Part shown: positions 1 through 9,875 of the stretch, piece after piece | Layout of the letters: each line of letters opens with the position of its first letter | Position numbering within the stretch: the first letter of the stretch is position 1 | From: Qipengyuania sp. SS22 | GTDB lineage: Bacteria; Pseudomonadota; Alphaproteobacteria; Sphingomonadales; Sphingomonadaceae | Direction: 5' to 3' | Assembly (NCBI RefSeq): GCF_025736935.1 | Contig: NZ_CP107048.1 | Coordinates: 1,612,001 to 1,676,000 of the forward strand | Length of the DNA stretch: 64,000 nucleotides | Translations under genes and position numbers: made by a program | Notes under the pieces: model-generated | What the model was told of the DNA's origin: nothing | Databases searched by the model: none | What the model saw: only the letters and a program-made list of their open reading frames with translations

Positions 1-914
1 GCGGCATGGGCGTGATGATGTTCGGCCCGACGCTGCTCGAATATGGCAACGAGAAGCAGAAGCAGGAGCATATTCCGCCGATCTGCCGCGGCGAAATCCG
101 CTGGTGCCAGGGCTATTCGGAACCCAATGCCGGGTCCGACCTCGCCAATCTGCAGACCTTCGCCGAAGACAAGGGCGACCATTACATCGTCAATGGCCAG
201 AAGACCTGGACCAGCGGCGGCCAGTGGGCGGACAAGTGCTTCGCCATCGTCCGTACCGACAAGAGCGACAAGCACCGCGGCATCAGCTTCATGCTGCTCG
301 ACATGGAGGCCCCCGGCGTGGAAGTGCGTCCGATCACCATGATCAGCGGCACCAGCCCGTTCTGCGAAACCTTCTTCACCGACGTCAAGGTACCGAAGGA
401 AAACCTCGTCGGCGAGGAAGGCCAGGGCTGGACGATCGGCAAGCGCCTGCTGCAGCACGAGCGGACCAATATTTCGGGCGGTGGCCGGTTGGCCAGCATG
501 ATGGGCCAGAGCCTTGGCGACATTGCCAAGAAATATGGCGACACCGACGCTCAGGGCGAATTGGCCGACAAGGTCCTGCGCGACCGGATCGCCGATTTCG
601 AAATCCGCTGGAACAGCTTCCTGCTCACCGCGCGCCGCGCGGTCGAGGAAAGCAAGGCACAGGGCGGCGTGTCGGAAATCAGCTCGGTGCTCAAGAAACT
701 CGGCACCAAGCTGAGCCAGGAACGCAGCGAACTGCTGATCGAGATCCGCGGCCTGCAGGGGCTCGGCTGGGAAGGCGACGAATTCACCAAGGGTGAACTC
801 GATGCCGTACGCGGCTGGCTCTTCGGCAAGGCCACCACGATCTACGGCGGCTCGACCGAAATCCAGAACAACATCATCGCCAAGCGTGTGCTCGGCATGC
901 TCGACCACCAGTAA
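1..914 (+). CDS. acyl-CoA dehydrogenase, 5'-truncated by window edge
   Basis: This is the C-terminal ~300 residues of a FAD-dependent acyl-CoA dehydrogenase, which introduces the alpha-beta double bond into acyl-CoA thioesters. The frame is open to base 3, so the start lies outside the window. Visible family signatures are CQGYSEPNAGSDLA (flavin/substrate-binding loop) and IYGGSTEIQNNIIAKRVLG near the C-terminus. The usual short- and medium-chain YEGT catalytic glutamate position reads YGGS, so the base would have to come from elsewhere in the fold or from a partner. A second dehydrogenase starts 18 bp downstream, suggesting one operon and possibly a heteromeric enzyme. Confidence 0.93.
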   Translation, partial: GMGVMMFGPTLLEYGNEKQKQEHIPPICRGEIRWCQGYSEPNAGSDLANLQTFAEDKGDHYIVNGQKTWTSGGQWADKCFAIVRTDKSDKHRGISFMLLDMEAPGVEVRPITMISGTSPFCETFFTDVKVPKENLVGEEGQGWTIGKRLLQHERTNISGGGRLASMMGQSLGDIAKKYGDTDAQGELADKVLRDRIADFEIRWNSFLLTARRAVEESKAQGGVSEISSVLKKLGTKLSQERSELLIEIRGLQGLGWEGDEFTKGELDAVRGWLFGKATTIYGGSTEIQNNIIAKRVLGMLDHQ

Positions 915-932
915 GAGAGGGGAGCAAAGACA

Positions 933-2003
933 ATGGCAGTTCTCAACGAAGAACAGGAAATGCTGCGCGACATGGCGCGCGACTGGGCGACCAACGAAAG
1001 CCCCGTGGCAGAATTCCGCAAGGTCCGTGCGGCCGGCGAACCGCAGGCCTATAACACCGGCGCCTATGCCACGATGGCCGAAATGGGCTGGGCCGGGGTG
1101 ATCATCCCCGAAGCGCAGGGCGGCTCCGATTTCGGCTTCATGTCGGCGGGTCTCGTGGTCGAGGAACTGGGCAAGACGCTGACCGCCAGCCCGCTGGTCG
1201 CGACGACCATCGCCGCGAGCGCGATCATCCTCGGCGGGAGCGACGAACAGAAGGCCAAATGGCTGTCCAAACTCGCCAGCGGCGAAACCGTGGCGACGCT
1301 CGCGGTCGATGAAGGCGCGCATCACGATCCCTCCGCGATCGAGGCCAGCGTGTCGGGTGGCAAGCTGTCGGGCAAGAAAGCCTTCGTCCACGAAGCGCAT
1401 GGTGCCGACCTGTTCGTGGTCGCCGCCAAGGATGGACTGTACCTGGTCGAAAAGGGTGACGGCGTTTCACTGACGACGCGCAAGCTCACCGACCAGCGCA
1501 GCCATGCCGATGTGTCGTTTGACGGCGCCGCGGCAGAGAAGCTTGAAGGCGGCGGCGACACGCTGCTCGACGATGTGCTCGACCGGGCGCGCGTGCTGGC
1601 GGCTGCCGAAATGCTCGGCATGGCGCAGCAGGTGTTCGACACCACGCTCGATTATCTGAAGCAGCGCGTGCAGTTCAACCAGGTGCTCGCCACCTTCCAG
1701 TCGCTCCAGCACCGCATGGCCGATCTGTTCGCCGATCTCGCGCAGATGCGCTCGGCGGTGGAAGCGGGCCTGCAGGCGGTCGATGGCGGCTTTGGCGTCG
1801 CCCGCGCGGCCACGGTCGCCAAGGCCGAGGCCAATCGCGTGCTGCACGTGATCAGCAACCAGGGTATCCAGCTGCACGGCGGCATCGGGATGACCGATGA
1901 ATACGATATCGGCTTCTACGTCAAACGCGCGCGCGTGCTTGAAGCGAGCTGGGGTTCGACGAGCTATCTCAAGGATCGTTTCGCCAAGCTGGGTAGCTAT
2001 TGA
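933..2003 (+). CDS. acyl-CoA dehydrogenase (second of a tandem pair)
   Basis: A 356-residue acyl-CoA dehydrogenase family protein. The start is supported by a GAGAGGGGAG ribosome binding site just upstream. The C-terminal half carries RVQFNQVLATFQSLQHRMAD and QLHGGIGMTDEYDIGFYVKRA, both typical of the family's all-helical C-terminal domain. It is shorter and more divergent than its upstream neighbour. In steroid and side-chain catabolism adjacent unequal dehydrogenases form alpha2beta2 complexes (the FadE26-FadE27 type), and that arrangement is a reasonable inference here but is not shown by the sequence. The stop overlaps the start of the next gene. Confidence 0.92.
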   Translation: MAVLNEEQEMLRDMARDWATNESPVAEFRKVRAAGEPQAYNTGAYATMAEMGWAGVIIPEAQGGSDFGFMSAGLVVEELGKTLTASPLVATTIAASAIILGGSDEQKAKWLSKLASGETVATLAVDEGAHHDPSAIEASVSGGKLSGKKAFVHEAHGADLFVVAAKDGLYLVEKGDGVSLTTRKLTDQRSHADVSFDGAAAEKLEGGGDTLLDDVLDRARVLAAAEMLGMAQQVFDTTLDYLKQRVQFNQVLATFQSLQHRMADLFADLAQMRSAVEAGLQAVDGGFGVARAATVAKAEANRVLHVISNQGIQLHGGIGMTDEYDIGFYVKRARVLEASWGSTSYLKDRFAKLGSY

Positions 2004-3301
2004 GCAAGACCTTCGCCCCTTCAGGCGAAACAACGGAGGCGCTCCCGGACACGGATGTCTGGGGGCGCCATCGTGCATTCATGGAGGACAACCTCCGGCG
2101 CAATTACGCGACCAATCTGACGCATGGCGTCTTCGGGATGACCGGCTTCCGGCTGATCTATGCGCCCACGATCATCCCCGCCTATCTCTATCTGCTCACT
2201 GGCAGCGCCGCCGCCGTAGGGCTCGGCACCGCGCTGCTGCAATTGGGCGGGACGGTGTCGCCGATCCTGTCGGGCGCCAAGGTCGAAAGCCGCAAGCGCA
2301 TCCTGCCATATGCGATCACCGTCGGTTCGATGATGCGCGTGATGGTGCTGGTGCTGGCACTCGCTGCATGGATGCTCGAAGGCACCGCGCTGCTCGTCGT
2401 CACCTTGGCCGCGTTCCTCCTGCTGGGGTTCTTCAGCGGCGCGCAGCGGGTGGCGTTCCAGATGCTGATGGCCAAGCTCATCCCGCTCGACCGGCGCGGA
2501 CGGTTGCAGGGTATCCGCAACATGGCCGGCGGGCTGATCGCCGCGGGGCTCGCCTGGGTCGCGGGGCATTATTTCATCGAACAGGAATGGCTCGGCAATG
2601 GCTATGCCACGACCTTCCTGCTGGCTTTCATCCTCACTTCGATCGGGCTCGTTGTGCTGCGGCTGGGCATTCGCGAACCCGATGCGCCGCGGCTGCGCCC
2701 ACTACTGCCATGGCGCGAACGGATCGGGCAGTTCGGCGAACTGCTCCAGCACCGCGATTTCCGCGCCTTCCTCGTCGCGCACGGGCTGGCCGCGATCGCC
2801 CGGGTCGGCCTGCCGTTCTGGACGCTGTATGTAGGCGACCGGCTGGGCCTCGACGGCGCGCTCATCGGCTCGCTCAGCCTCGCTTTCCTCGCCGCCGATA
2901 CCCTATCCAACCTCGTCTGGGGCGCGCTGGGTGACCGGGTCGGCTTCCGCGCGGTCTATCTGGGCGCGCTGGCCAGCAGCATCGCGGGCATGGCGCTGAT
3001 GGTCTTCGGTGACGGCTGGCTGCTCTACGCCAGCTTCGCCGCGCTGGGCTTCGGCTTTTCCGGCTGGATGATGGCCGCGGTGACGCTGGTGCTCGAATTC
3101 GGCGAGCATGAGGATATTCCGATGCGGCTGGCGCTGACCACCACGGTCGAAGGCGGCGTATCCTCGATCGGACCGGTGCTCGTCGGGCTGAGCATTGCAG
3201 CGCTCGGCTATGCGCCGCTGATCGTCGCGGCCTTCGCCTCGCTCATCGCCAGCCTCGCGCTGATGATCTGGCACGTACGCGAACCGCGTAGCCTAGCGTG
3301 A
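2000..3301 (+). CDS. MFS transporter
   Basis: A 433-residue polytopic protein with about 12 hydrophobic segments in two halves joined by a basic central loop (around LRPLLPWRERIGQFGELLQH), the layout of a major facilitator superfamily permease. The TTG start at 2000 overlaps the TGA of the upstream dehydrogenase (TTGA), implying translational coupling; an in-frame ATG at 2081 is the alternative and would remove only a hydrophilic N-terminus. Membership in the catabolic operon suggests uptake or efflux of the substrate or an intermediate, but no substrate motif is recognisable. Its last 9 bp overlap the 3' end of the convergent TetR gene. Confidence 0.85.
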   Translation: MSKTFAPSGETTEALPDTDVWGRHRAFMEDNLRRNYATNLTHGVFGMTGFRLIYAPTIIPAYLYLLTGSAAAVGLGTALLQLGGTVSPILSGAKVESRKRILPYAITVGSMMRVMVLVLALAAWMLEGTALLVVTLAAFLLLGFFSGAQRVAFQMLMAKLIPLDRRGRLQGIRNMAGGLIAAGLAWVAGHYFIEQEWLGNGYATTFLLAFILTSIGLVVLRLGIREPDAPRLRPLLPWRERIGQFGELLQHRDFRAFLVAHGLAAIARVGLPFWTLYVGDRLGLDGALIGSLSLAFLAADTLSNLVWGALGDRVGFRAVYLGALASSIAGMALMVFGDGWLLYASFAALGFGFSGWMMAAVTLVLEFGEHEDIPMRLALTTTVEGGVSSIGPVLVGLSIAALGYAPLIVAAFASLIASLALMIWHVREPRSLA

Positions 3302-4519
3302 CGGGGCCAGCATCCCCGCGGACATGACCGAGAGATAGGTTTCGATCGCCTCTCCGGGCCGCTCGAACCGCGCCGCCCAGTGCCGTGCCTCATAGGCCGA
3401 ATTGACCGTCGACATCATTACCTGCCCCGCAATCAGCGGATCGATCGCGCGCACCGAACCATCGGCGATGCCGTCGATGAGCATGCCCGCGAACCGCCGC
3501 GCCAGCCGGTTCGACCGGGTGACCACATCGACCTTTTGCCCGGCATCGAGCGCCTGCAGCGCGGTGGTGCGCAATAGCGGGGTGCGGTCGAAGAACTGCA
3601 CATCGACCAGCTCGGCCAGCACGCTGGTCAGGCGGGTCCAGTAATCGGTATCGATCCCCTGCCCGGCCATTTGCACCGACGACATGCGGTCGTAGCTCTG
3701 CTGGAAGCAGGCGAGCACCAAGTCGTCCTTGGCTTCGTGGTGGTGGTAGAAGCTGCCCTTGGTGACATTGAGGCTTTCGGCAATGCGATTGACCGAGGCG
3801 CCGCGATAGCCGCGCTCGTTGATGGTCACCGTCGCGGCGCGCAGGAACGCCTCGTTCTGGTTGGTGTCGTCGTCTTCGGGTGTGCGCCAGCTGCCCACCA
3901 GCGGCTGCGGCGCGAAGGTCCCCTGCTGCGCCGGCAGCCCGTTGGCGAGCACATCGAACAGCCGCTCCTCGATGCGCGGGAAGTCGAGCACCGAATAGCG
4001 CAGCGACCATACCGGCCACCACATCACCGCTTCGAGCAGGATATGCGCGCGCGCCGAAAACACCGCGCGCTCGGCATTGTCCTGCCATTCGCCGAAGAAG
4101 CGGCGCACCAGGTCGACCACGCGCAGGTAATGCGCCATCAGCGGATCCTGCACTTCGGGATCGAGCGTGCGGATTTCGGACAGCGCGACGGTCAGCCCGC
4201 GCTCGCCCGCGCGAATTCGCTTTCTGAGCGCGACATGCGCGCCGATCAGGTGGCGCAATCGCGCCGCCGGGTCGGGCTGCGCCAGCGCCTCGCTCGCCAT
4301 CTCCTCCATCAGCGACAGCGTCTGGTCATAGACCGCGACGACCAGCTGTTCCTTGCGCGGGAAATAATAGGTCACGCTGGTGGCATTGAGGCCGATCGCG
4401 CGCGCGACTTCGGCCAGCGTGGTCGCCTGCACCCCCACCTCGTTGATCAGCACCGCCGCGGCGTGGACGATAGCCTCGCGCTTTTCGCCGAACTTGCGGG
4501 TCGCTGCGGGGCGGCTCAT
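3293..4519 (-). CDS. tandem TetR-TetR transcriptional regulator
   Basis: A 408-residue protein with two complete TetR-type DNA-binding domains. The first lies at about residues 14-60 (core TTLAEVARAIGLNATSVTYYF) and the second at about 222-268 (core ASVNRIAESLNVTKGSFYHHH). Each is followed by a helical ligand-binding-like region. Typical TetR proteins are near 200 residues, so this is a head-to-tail fusion of two. The ATG at 4519 is chosen because it overlaps the stop of the acyl-CoA synthetase (ATGA); a longer open frame to 4639 lies inside that gene. It probably controls the flanking CoA-catabolic genes, with an acyl-CoA or its precursor as ligand (inference). Confidence 0.87.
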   Translation of the reverse strand: MSRPAATRKFGEKREAIVHAAAVLINEVGVQATTLAEVARAIGLNATSVTYYFPRKEQLVVAVYDQTLSLMEEMASEALAQPDPAARLRHLIGAHVALRKRIRAGERGLTVALSEIRTLDPEVQDPLMAHYLRVVDLVRRFFGEWQDNAERAVFSARAHILLEAVMWWPVWSLRYSVLDFPRIEERLFDVLANGLPAQQGTFAPQPLVGSWRTPEDDDTNQNEAFLRAATVTINERGYRGASVNRIAESLNVTKGSFYHHHEAKDDLVLACFQQSYDRMSSVQMAGQGIDTDYWTRLTSVLAELVDVQFFDRTPLLRTTALQALDAGQKVDVVTRSNRLARRFAGMLIDGIADGSVRAIDPLIAGQVMMSTVNSAYEARHWAARFERPGEAIETYLSVMSAGMLAPSR

Positions 4520-6252
4520 GCGAAGAACGTCCCCAGATCCTTCTTGAGGATCTTGCCATTGGCATTGCGGGGCAGCGTGTCCTCGACGAAAACCACGCGC
4601 ACGGGGACCTTGAACTTGGCCAGCCGCGCCGCGACCCATTCGCGCAATTCATCTTCGCTCGCGGACATGCCGGGGGCGAGGTGGACGACCGCCGCCGGTT
4701 CTTCGCCCAAGGTCGGATGCGCGAGCCCGATCAGCGCCGCGTCGGTCACCGCCGGGTGGTCATAGAGCACGTTCTCGATCTCGGATGAGTAGATGTTTTC
4801 GCCGCCGCGGATGATCATGTCCTTGGCCCGGTCGACGATATAGCACCAGCCTTCCTCGTCGAGCTTGGCGAGATCGCCCGTGCGGACCCAGCCGTCGACG
4901 AAGGTTTCCGCGGTCGCCTCGGGGCGGTTCCAATAGCCCTTCACTACCATCGGCCCGCGCGCCCACAGCTCGCCAACCTCGCCCACGGGAAGCTCGGTCT
5001 CGCCGTCGTCGCCCACGATCTTGAGGTCGGCCACCCCCACCGGGGGGCCGCAGCTGTCGGGTCGGTTGAGATAATCCTCGGAGGAATGGCCGGTGACCGT
5101 CGCCATGGTTTCGGTCATGCCCCAGCCATTGCCGGGCAGCGCGCCGAAGACCTCGTGGATCTTGCGCACCAGCTCGGGCGCGGCAGGCGCCCCGCCATAG
5201 GCAATCGCCTCGAGGCTGGAGAGATCGTAATTTGCGCGCTCGGGATGTTCGAGCAATTGCCAGGCGATGGTCGGCACACCCCCAGCCAGATTGACCTGCT
5301 CGCGCTCGATCAACTGGAAGGCCTGCAACGGGTCCCACTTGTGCATGAAGACCATCGTATGGCCCGCCGCGACATAGCCCATCAGCCCCGCCGAGCAGGC
5401 AGTCACGTGGAACAGCGGGATGACGGTCAGGCCGACCTTCTGCACCGGTGCGGGCGGTTCCTCGCCGCGCCGCAAGGCGGCCATCGCGCCATTGTAGCCG
5501 CTGGACAGGATATTGGTGCACAGATTGCGATGCGTGCCCAGCGCGCCCTTGGGCTGGCCGGTGGTCCCGCTGGTGTAGAAGATCGTCGCCTCATCCTCGG
5601 GCCCAATTTCGACCTCGGGCAATTCGGCTTGGGGCAGCGAGGCGTACTCGTGCGGCGTACCGAGGACATCCTCGAGCCGCTCCGTGCCATCGGGGGCGGC
5701 ATCGCTACGCGACACCAGCACGGTTTCGAGGTCGGGCAATTCGGCCCGGTGCGGCGCTATTCGATCCCAGCGCTCCGCGTCGCACACCAGCAGCTTGGCA
5801 CCCGAATTGGCCAGGCCGAAGGCGAGTTCGGGCCCGGTCCACCAGGCATTGAGCGGCACGCAGATTGCCCCGATCGTCGTAGCGGCGAAAAAGGCCACCG
5901 GCCATTCGGGCAAATTGCGCATCGCCAATGCGACGCGGTCGCCCTTCTCCACCCCGCGGGCGCGCAGTTCGCCAGCCAGATGTGCAACCGCGCGGAACCA
6001 CGCGTCATAGGTGATCCGCTCGTCCTCGTAGATCGCGAACAGGCGGTCGCCATGCGTGCGGCCCACCATCGCAACCTGCCGCAGGTTGGCCGGCGCGTTC
6101 TTCCATACCCGTGTGGGGACCCCGCAGATGTCGACCGTATCCATTTCGAACCGGGCACCGGGTGCGGTAAGGTAGTCGTGGCATTCGGCTCTGGTCCTTG
6201 CCGGCCAGTCGGCCGACGGCACGAAACCGATCGCGCGCGCGAGATCGCTCAT
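4516..6252 (-). CDS. acyl-CoA synthetase (AMP-forming)
   Basis: A 578-residue ANL-superfamily adenylating enzyme that activates a carboxylic acid to its CoA thioester through an acyl-AMP. The P-loop-like A3 motif reads FYTSGTTGQPKGALGTH, the A5 motif GWGMTETMATVTGHS, the A7/A8 region GWVRTGDLAKLDEEGW and YIVDRAKDMIIRGGENIYSSEIE, and the catalytic C-terminal lysine lies in LPRNANGKILKKDLG. All core residues are present. It is the first gene of a minus-strand pair with the tandem TetR regulator and probably supplies the acyl-CoA used by the dehydrogenases and the hydratase/dehydrogenase nearby. The acid cannot be specified. Confidence 0.93.
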   Translation of the reverse strand: MSDLARAIGFVPSADWPARTRAECHDYLTAPGARFEMDTVDICGVPTRVWKNAPANLRQVAMVGRTHGDRLFAIYEDERITYDAWFRAVAHLAGELRARGVEKGDRVALAMRNLPEWPVAFFAATTIGAICVPLNAWWTGPELAFGLANSGAKLLVCDAERWDRIAPHRAELPDLETVLVSRSDAAPDGTERLEDVLGTPHEYASLPQAELPEVEIGPEDEATIFYTSGTTGQPKGALGTHRNLCTNILSSGYNGAMAALRRGEEPPAPVQKVGLTVIPLFHVTACSAGLMGYVAAGHTMVFMHKWDPLQAFQLIEREQVNLAGGVPTIAWQLLEHPERANYDLSSLEAIAYGGAPAAPELVRKIHEVFGALPGNGWGMTETMATVTGHSSEDYLNRPDSCGPPVGVADLKIVGDDGETELPVGEVGELWARGPMVVKGYWNRPEATAETFVDGWVRTGDLAKLDEEGWCYIVDRAKDMIIRGGENIYSSEIENVLYDHPAVTDAALIGLAHPTLGEEPAAVVHLAPGMSASEDELREWVAARLAKFKVPVRVVFVEDTLPRNANGKILKKDLGTFFA

Positions 6253-6431
6253 TGCACTCCCCCTCGATTCTCGCCTCCACGGGCGACTCTTTTCTCTCTA
6301 GCATCGGTCTAACCCCGCTTGCCCCTGCCACGCAAGCCGCCTTCGAAGTTAAGGTATGAGGGTGGCAAGAACAGATGAATTCGCTATTCGTGCAAAACCG
6401 AAGCATAGGTATGCGCGGAGAGGAGAGCAGG

Positions 6432-7667
6432 ATGTTCGATCTGGCAGATGCCGGGACGCTGGGTTTCGACGCCGACAGGCTGGGCCGAATCGCGCCCTTC
6501 CTAGGCACCACCTATATCGACAATGGCCGCTTGCCCAATGCGCAGCTGCTGGTCGCCCGCGACGGACAGCCGGTGCATTACACCAGGCTTGGCGTGATGG
6601 GCGACGACCAGCGCGAACTGCGCGACGATGCGCTGTTCCGCATCGCCAGCATGACCAAGCCGGTCACGTCGGTCGCCTTCATGCAGCTGGTCGAACGCGG
6701 ACTCGTTGCGCTCGAGGAACCAGTCACCAAGGTGTTTCCCGAATTCGCCGAACTGGCGGTCTATGCAGGCGGCGGCGGGTCGATCCCCTTCGCGCCCGGC
6801 ACGCCAACACATGCGATGCGCTTCGTCGACCTGCTGACGCATATGTCGGGCTTCACTTACGGGCTGCAGAACCGCAACAACATCGATGCGGTCTATCGCG
6901 AGCATAATTTCGACTTTGCCCGCGACCATCTCGACAGCGACGACTTCATCGCGAAACTCGCCAAGCTCCCGCTTGAATTCGCCCCGGGCGAGGGGTGGAA
7001 TTATTCGGTCTCGACCGATGTCCTCGGCGTCGCGGTTGAGCGGATCAGCGGGATGCGGCTGGGCGACTATTTCGTGAAGCACATCTTCAGCCCGCTGGGC
7101 ATGACAGATACGCATTTCGGTGTTGCCGAGGGGCAGAGCGAGCGGCTGGTCGATGCCTATGCCTATCGCCCCGGGCAGGCTCCGAAGCTGATCAATGCGG
7201 GCGCGACCAGCAAGCTCAACCGGGCGGGCACATTCGACAGCGGCGGCGGCGGACTGATCAGCACCATCGCCGATTACCACCGCTTCGCGACCATGCTGCT
7301 CAACGGCGGCGAACTGGACGGCGCGCGCATCATCAGCCCCAAGACCCTGCGGCTGATGCGGACCAACCATCTACCGAACAATGCCGACCTCACCGAAATG
7401 TCGAGCAGCCTGTTTTCCGAGGCCAACAATGCCGGCACCGGTTTCGGCCTTGGTTTTGCCATGGTGATCGATCCGGCGAAGACGCTGATGCCGTCCAGCC
7501 TCGGCGAATTCTACTGGGGCGGCGCGCATTCGACCGCTTTCTTCGTCGATCCGGTCGAACGCATCACCATGGTCTTCATGACGCAGGTCTATCCCTCGTC
7601 GACCTATCCCATCCGGCGGCAGCTCAAGACGCTGATCTATTCCGCCCTCACCCAAACCCACGCCTGA
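6432..7667 (+). CDS. serine hydrolase, class C beta-lactamase/esterase fold
   Basis: A 411-residue beta-lactamase-family serine hydrolase (PF00144 type, relatives include EstB-like esterases). The nucleophile motif SMTK is at residues 73-76 and the second motif YSV at 191-193 (in GWNYSVSTD). The ATG at 6432 is preferred over 6375 because a purine-rich AGAGGAGAGCAGG sits directly before it. There is no signal peptide, so the enzyme is probably cytoplasmic and may hydrolyse an ester or lactone in the catabolic route rather than a beta-lactam. It ends 10 bp before the bifunctional beta-oxidation gene, consistent with an operon. Confidence 0.88.
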   Translation: MFDLADAGTLGFDADRLGRIAPFLGTTYIDNGRLPNAQLLVARDGQPVHYTRLGVMGDDQRELRDDALFRIASMTKPVTSVAFMQLVERGLVALEEPVTKVFPEFAELAVYAGGGGSIPFAPGTPTHAMRFVDLLTHMSGFTYGLQNRNNIDAVYREHNFDFARDHLDSDDFIAKLAKLPLEFAPGEGWNYSVSTDVLGVAVERISGMRLGDYFVKHIFSPLGMTDTHFGVAEGQSERLVDAYAYRPGQAPKLINAGATSKLNRAGTFDSGGGGLISTIADYHRFATMLLNGGELDGARIISPKTLRLMRTNHLPNNADLTEMSSSLFSEANNAGTGFGLGFAMVIDPAKTLMPSSLGEFYWGGAHSTAFFVDPVERITMVFMTQVYPSSTYPIRRQLKTLIYSALTQTHA

Positions 7668-7677
7668 GGAGAACCCC

Positions 7678-9714
7678 ATGACCTCCCCCATCCGCACCGA
7701 ACGCCACGACAATGTCCTAGTGGTCATTTCCGACAATCCGCCGGTCAACGCACTGGGCCAGGCAGTTCGCGCCGGGCTCAAGGACGCGATCGAGGAAGCG
7801 CTGGCGGACGACGCCGTCGAGGCTGTGGTTATCCGCTGCGACGGGCAGACCTTCTTTGCCGGCGCCGATATTACCGAATTCGGCAAGCCGCCAGTCGGAC
7901 CCAATCTGCCCGAAACGCTCGACGCGATGGAAGCCAGCGACAAGCCGGTGGTTGCGGCGATCCACGGCACTGCGCTGGGCGGCGGCTGCGAAGTCGCTCT
8001 GGCCTGTCACTACCGCGTCGCCGTGCCCAGTGCGAAGCTCGGCCTGCCCGAGGTCAAGCTGGGCCTGATCCCCGGCGCGGCGGGCACCCAGCGCCTGCCC
8101 CGGCTGGTCGGCGCCGAAGCGGCGCTGCCATTGGTGGTGGGCGGCAATCCGATCCCGGCCAAGAAGGCCGAAGCCATCGGTCTGGTGGATGCGCTGGTCG
8201 GTGCCGACAGCCTCGAAGCCGATGCGATTGCCTTCGCCAAGTCGAAGGTCGGCCAGCCGGTCCCGCGCACCTCGCAAGGCAAGGCCAATGAAGACGGCGT
8301 GCGCGACCCCGACCTGTTCGACCGTTTCCGCGCCTCGCAGGCCCGCAAGATCCGCGGCTTCGACGCCCCCAATGCGGCAATCGCCGCGGTCAAGGCGGCG
8401 GGCGAGCTGTCCTATGAGGATGGCGTGAAAAAAGAGCGCGAGCTGTTCACAGAGCTGATGAGCGGCACGCAGAGCGCCGCCATGCGCCATTACTTCTTCG
8501 CCGAACGCGCCGCGAACAAGATCGACGACGTGCCCAAGGATACCCCGCTGATCCCGATCAAAAAGGTCGGCGTGATCGGTGCGGGCACGATGGGCGGCGG
8601 GATCACGATGAATTTCCTGTCCGCGGGCATCCCGGTAACCATATTGGAGATGGCTCAGGACGCGCTCGACCGCGGTACCGGCGTGATGCGCAAGAATTAC
8701 GAAAACACCGCCAAGAAGGGCCGCATGACCGGCGAACAGGTCGAACAGGCGATGGGCCTGCTGACGCCGACGCTGTCCTATGACGACCTGGCCGATTGCG
8801 ACCTCGTGATCGAAGCGGTGTTCGAGAACATGGACGTCAAGAAAGAGGTCTTCGCCAAGCTCGACAGCGTGGTGAAGGAGGGCGCGATCCTAGCTTCGAA
8901 TACCAGCTATCTCGATGTCGACGAGATCGCCACTGCGACCCGGCGACCAGGCTATGTCGTCGGCCTGCATTTCTTCTCGCCCGCGAACATCATGAAGCTG
9001 CTCGAAGTCGTGCGCGGCAAGGAAACCCGGCACGATGTGCTCGCTACGGTGATGAAGCTGGCCAAGAAGATCGGCAAGGTGGCAGCCGTGTCGGGCGTGT
9101 GCCCGGGCTTCATCGGCAACCGCATGCTGTCGAAACGGCAGGAACAGGCCAATGAGTTGATCATGGAAGGCGCCAATTACTGGGACGTCGACGACGTCCT
9201 GCTCGATTTCGGCTTTCCCATGGGACCTTTCCAGATGGGCGATCTCGCGGGGATTGACATCGGCTGGCACCGCGACCCGAGCAAGGTCACTACGATCCGC
9301 GAGGCGCTGTGCGCGGCGGGCCGTTTCGGCCAGAAGAACGGCAAGGGTTTTTACGATTACGACGAGGCGCGCAACCGCACCCCGTCGGACGAGGTCAAGC
9401 AGATCATCGCCGATTTCGCAGCGCGCGAGGGCAAGGAACAGCGCGAGATCTCGAAGGACGAAATTCGCGAACGGCTGCTCTATCCGATGGTCAACGAGGG
9501 CGCGAAAATCCTCGAAGAAGGCATGGCCCAGCGCGCCAGCGATATCGATGTCGTATGGATCAACGGCTATGGCTGGCCACTCTATACCGGCGGACCGATG
9601 TTCTGGGCGCAGACGATCGGCCTGGACACGGTGGTGGCGGGGCTGGAGCGCTATGACCTGCCGGTCAGCGCCCATCTGCAGTCGGCCGCGGGAGGCAGCG
9701 GAAAGTTCGCCTGA
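7678..9714 (+). CDS. bifunctional enoyl-CoA hydratase / 3-hydroxyacyl-CoA dehydrogenase
   Basis: A 678-residue multifunctional beta-oxidation enzyme of the FadB/FadJ class. Residues ~1-190 are a crotonase domain with both catalytic glutamates visible ([13 protein letters not shown] and [13 protein letters not shown]). From about residue 298 a Rossmann domain begins ([21 protein letters not shown]), with the dehydrogenase histidine in [16 protein letters not shown]-terminal helical dimerisation domain follows. An AGGAGA ribosome binding site precedes the ATG. It hydrates enoyl-CoA and oxidises the 3-hydroxyacyl-CoA with NAD+, downstream of the acyl-CoA dehydrogenases in this locus. No thiolase lies beside it. 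Confidence 0.95.
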   Translation: MTSPIRTERHDNVLVVISDNPPVNALGQAVRAGLKDAIEEALADDAVEAVVIRCDGQTFFAGADITEFGKPPVGPNLPETLDAMEASDKPVVAAIHGTALGGGCEVALACHYRVAVPSAKLGLPEVKLGLIPGAAGTQRLPRLVGAEAALPLVVGGNPIPAKKAEAIGLVDALVGADSLEADAIAFAKSKVGQPVPRTSQGKANEDGVRDPDLFDRFRASQARKIRGFDAPNAAIAAVKAAGELSYEDGVKKERELFTELMSGTQSAAMRHYFFAERAANKIDDVPKDTPLIPIKKVGVIGAGTMGGGITMNFLSAGIPVTILEMAQDALDRGTGVMRKNYENTAKKGRMTGEQVEQAMGLLTPTLSYDDLADCDLVIEAVFENMDVKKEVFAKLDSVVKEGAILASNTSYLDVDEIATATRRPGYVVGLHFFSPANIMKLLEVVRGKETRHDVLATVMKLAKKIGKVAAVSGVCPGFIGNRMLSKRQEQANELIMEGANYWDVDDVLLDFGFPMGPFQMGDLAGIDIGWHRDPSKVTTIREALCAAGRFGQKNGKGFYDYDEARNRTPSDEVKQIIADFAAREGKEQREISKDEIRERLLYPMVNEGAKILEEGMAQRASDIDVVWINGYGWPLYTGGPMFWAQTIGLDTVVAGLERYDLPVSAHLQSAAGGSGKFA

Positions 9715-9792
9715 TTAACCACGAATCTGCGACAATTTAGAAACGCCGGTATGCAAATCCGTCGAACGGGCAAGTCGTTCGTCCGCTGCGCC

Positions 9793-9822
9793 TTGACAGC
9801 GCAGGGATGGAGGGTTTGAAAT
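9793..9822 (+). promoter_or_regulatory. candidate -35/-10 promoter of first TonB receptor gene
   Basis: TTGACA at 9793-9798 is followed after 18 bp by TGAAAT at 9817-9822. The -35 is a perfect consensus; the -10 matches weakly. The same arrangement (CCTTGACA, about 17-18 bp, TTGAA[A/T]) occurs before the second receptor gene at 12813, which strengthens both calls. Confidence 0.5.
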
Positions 9823-9875
9823 GAAAAAAACATAAATGGGCGCGGCAGGGGCCGGGTCCGGTGAGAGGAGAAAAT

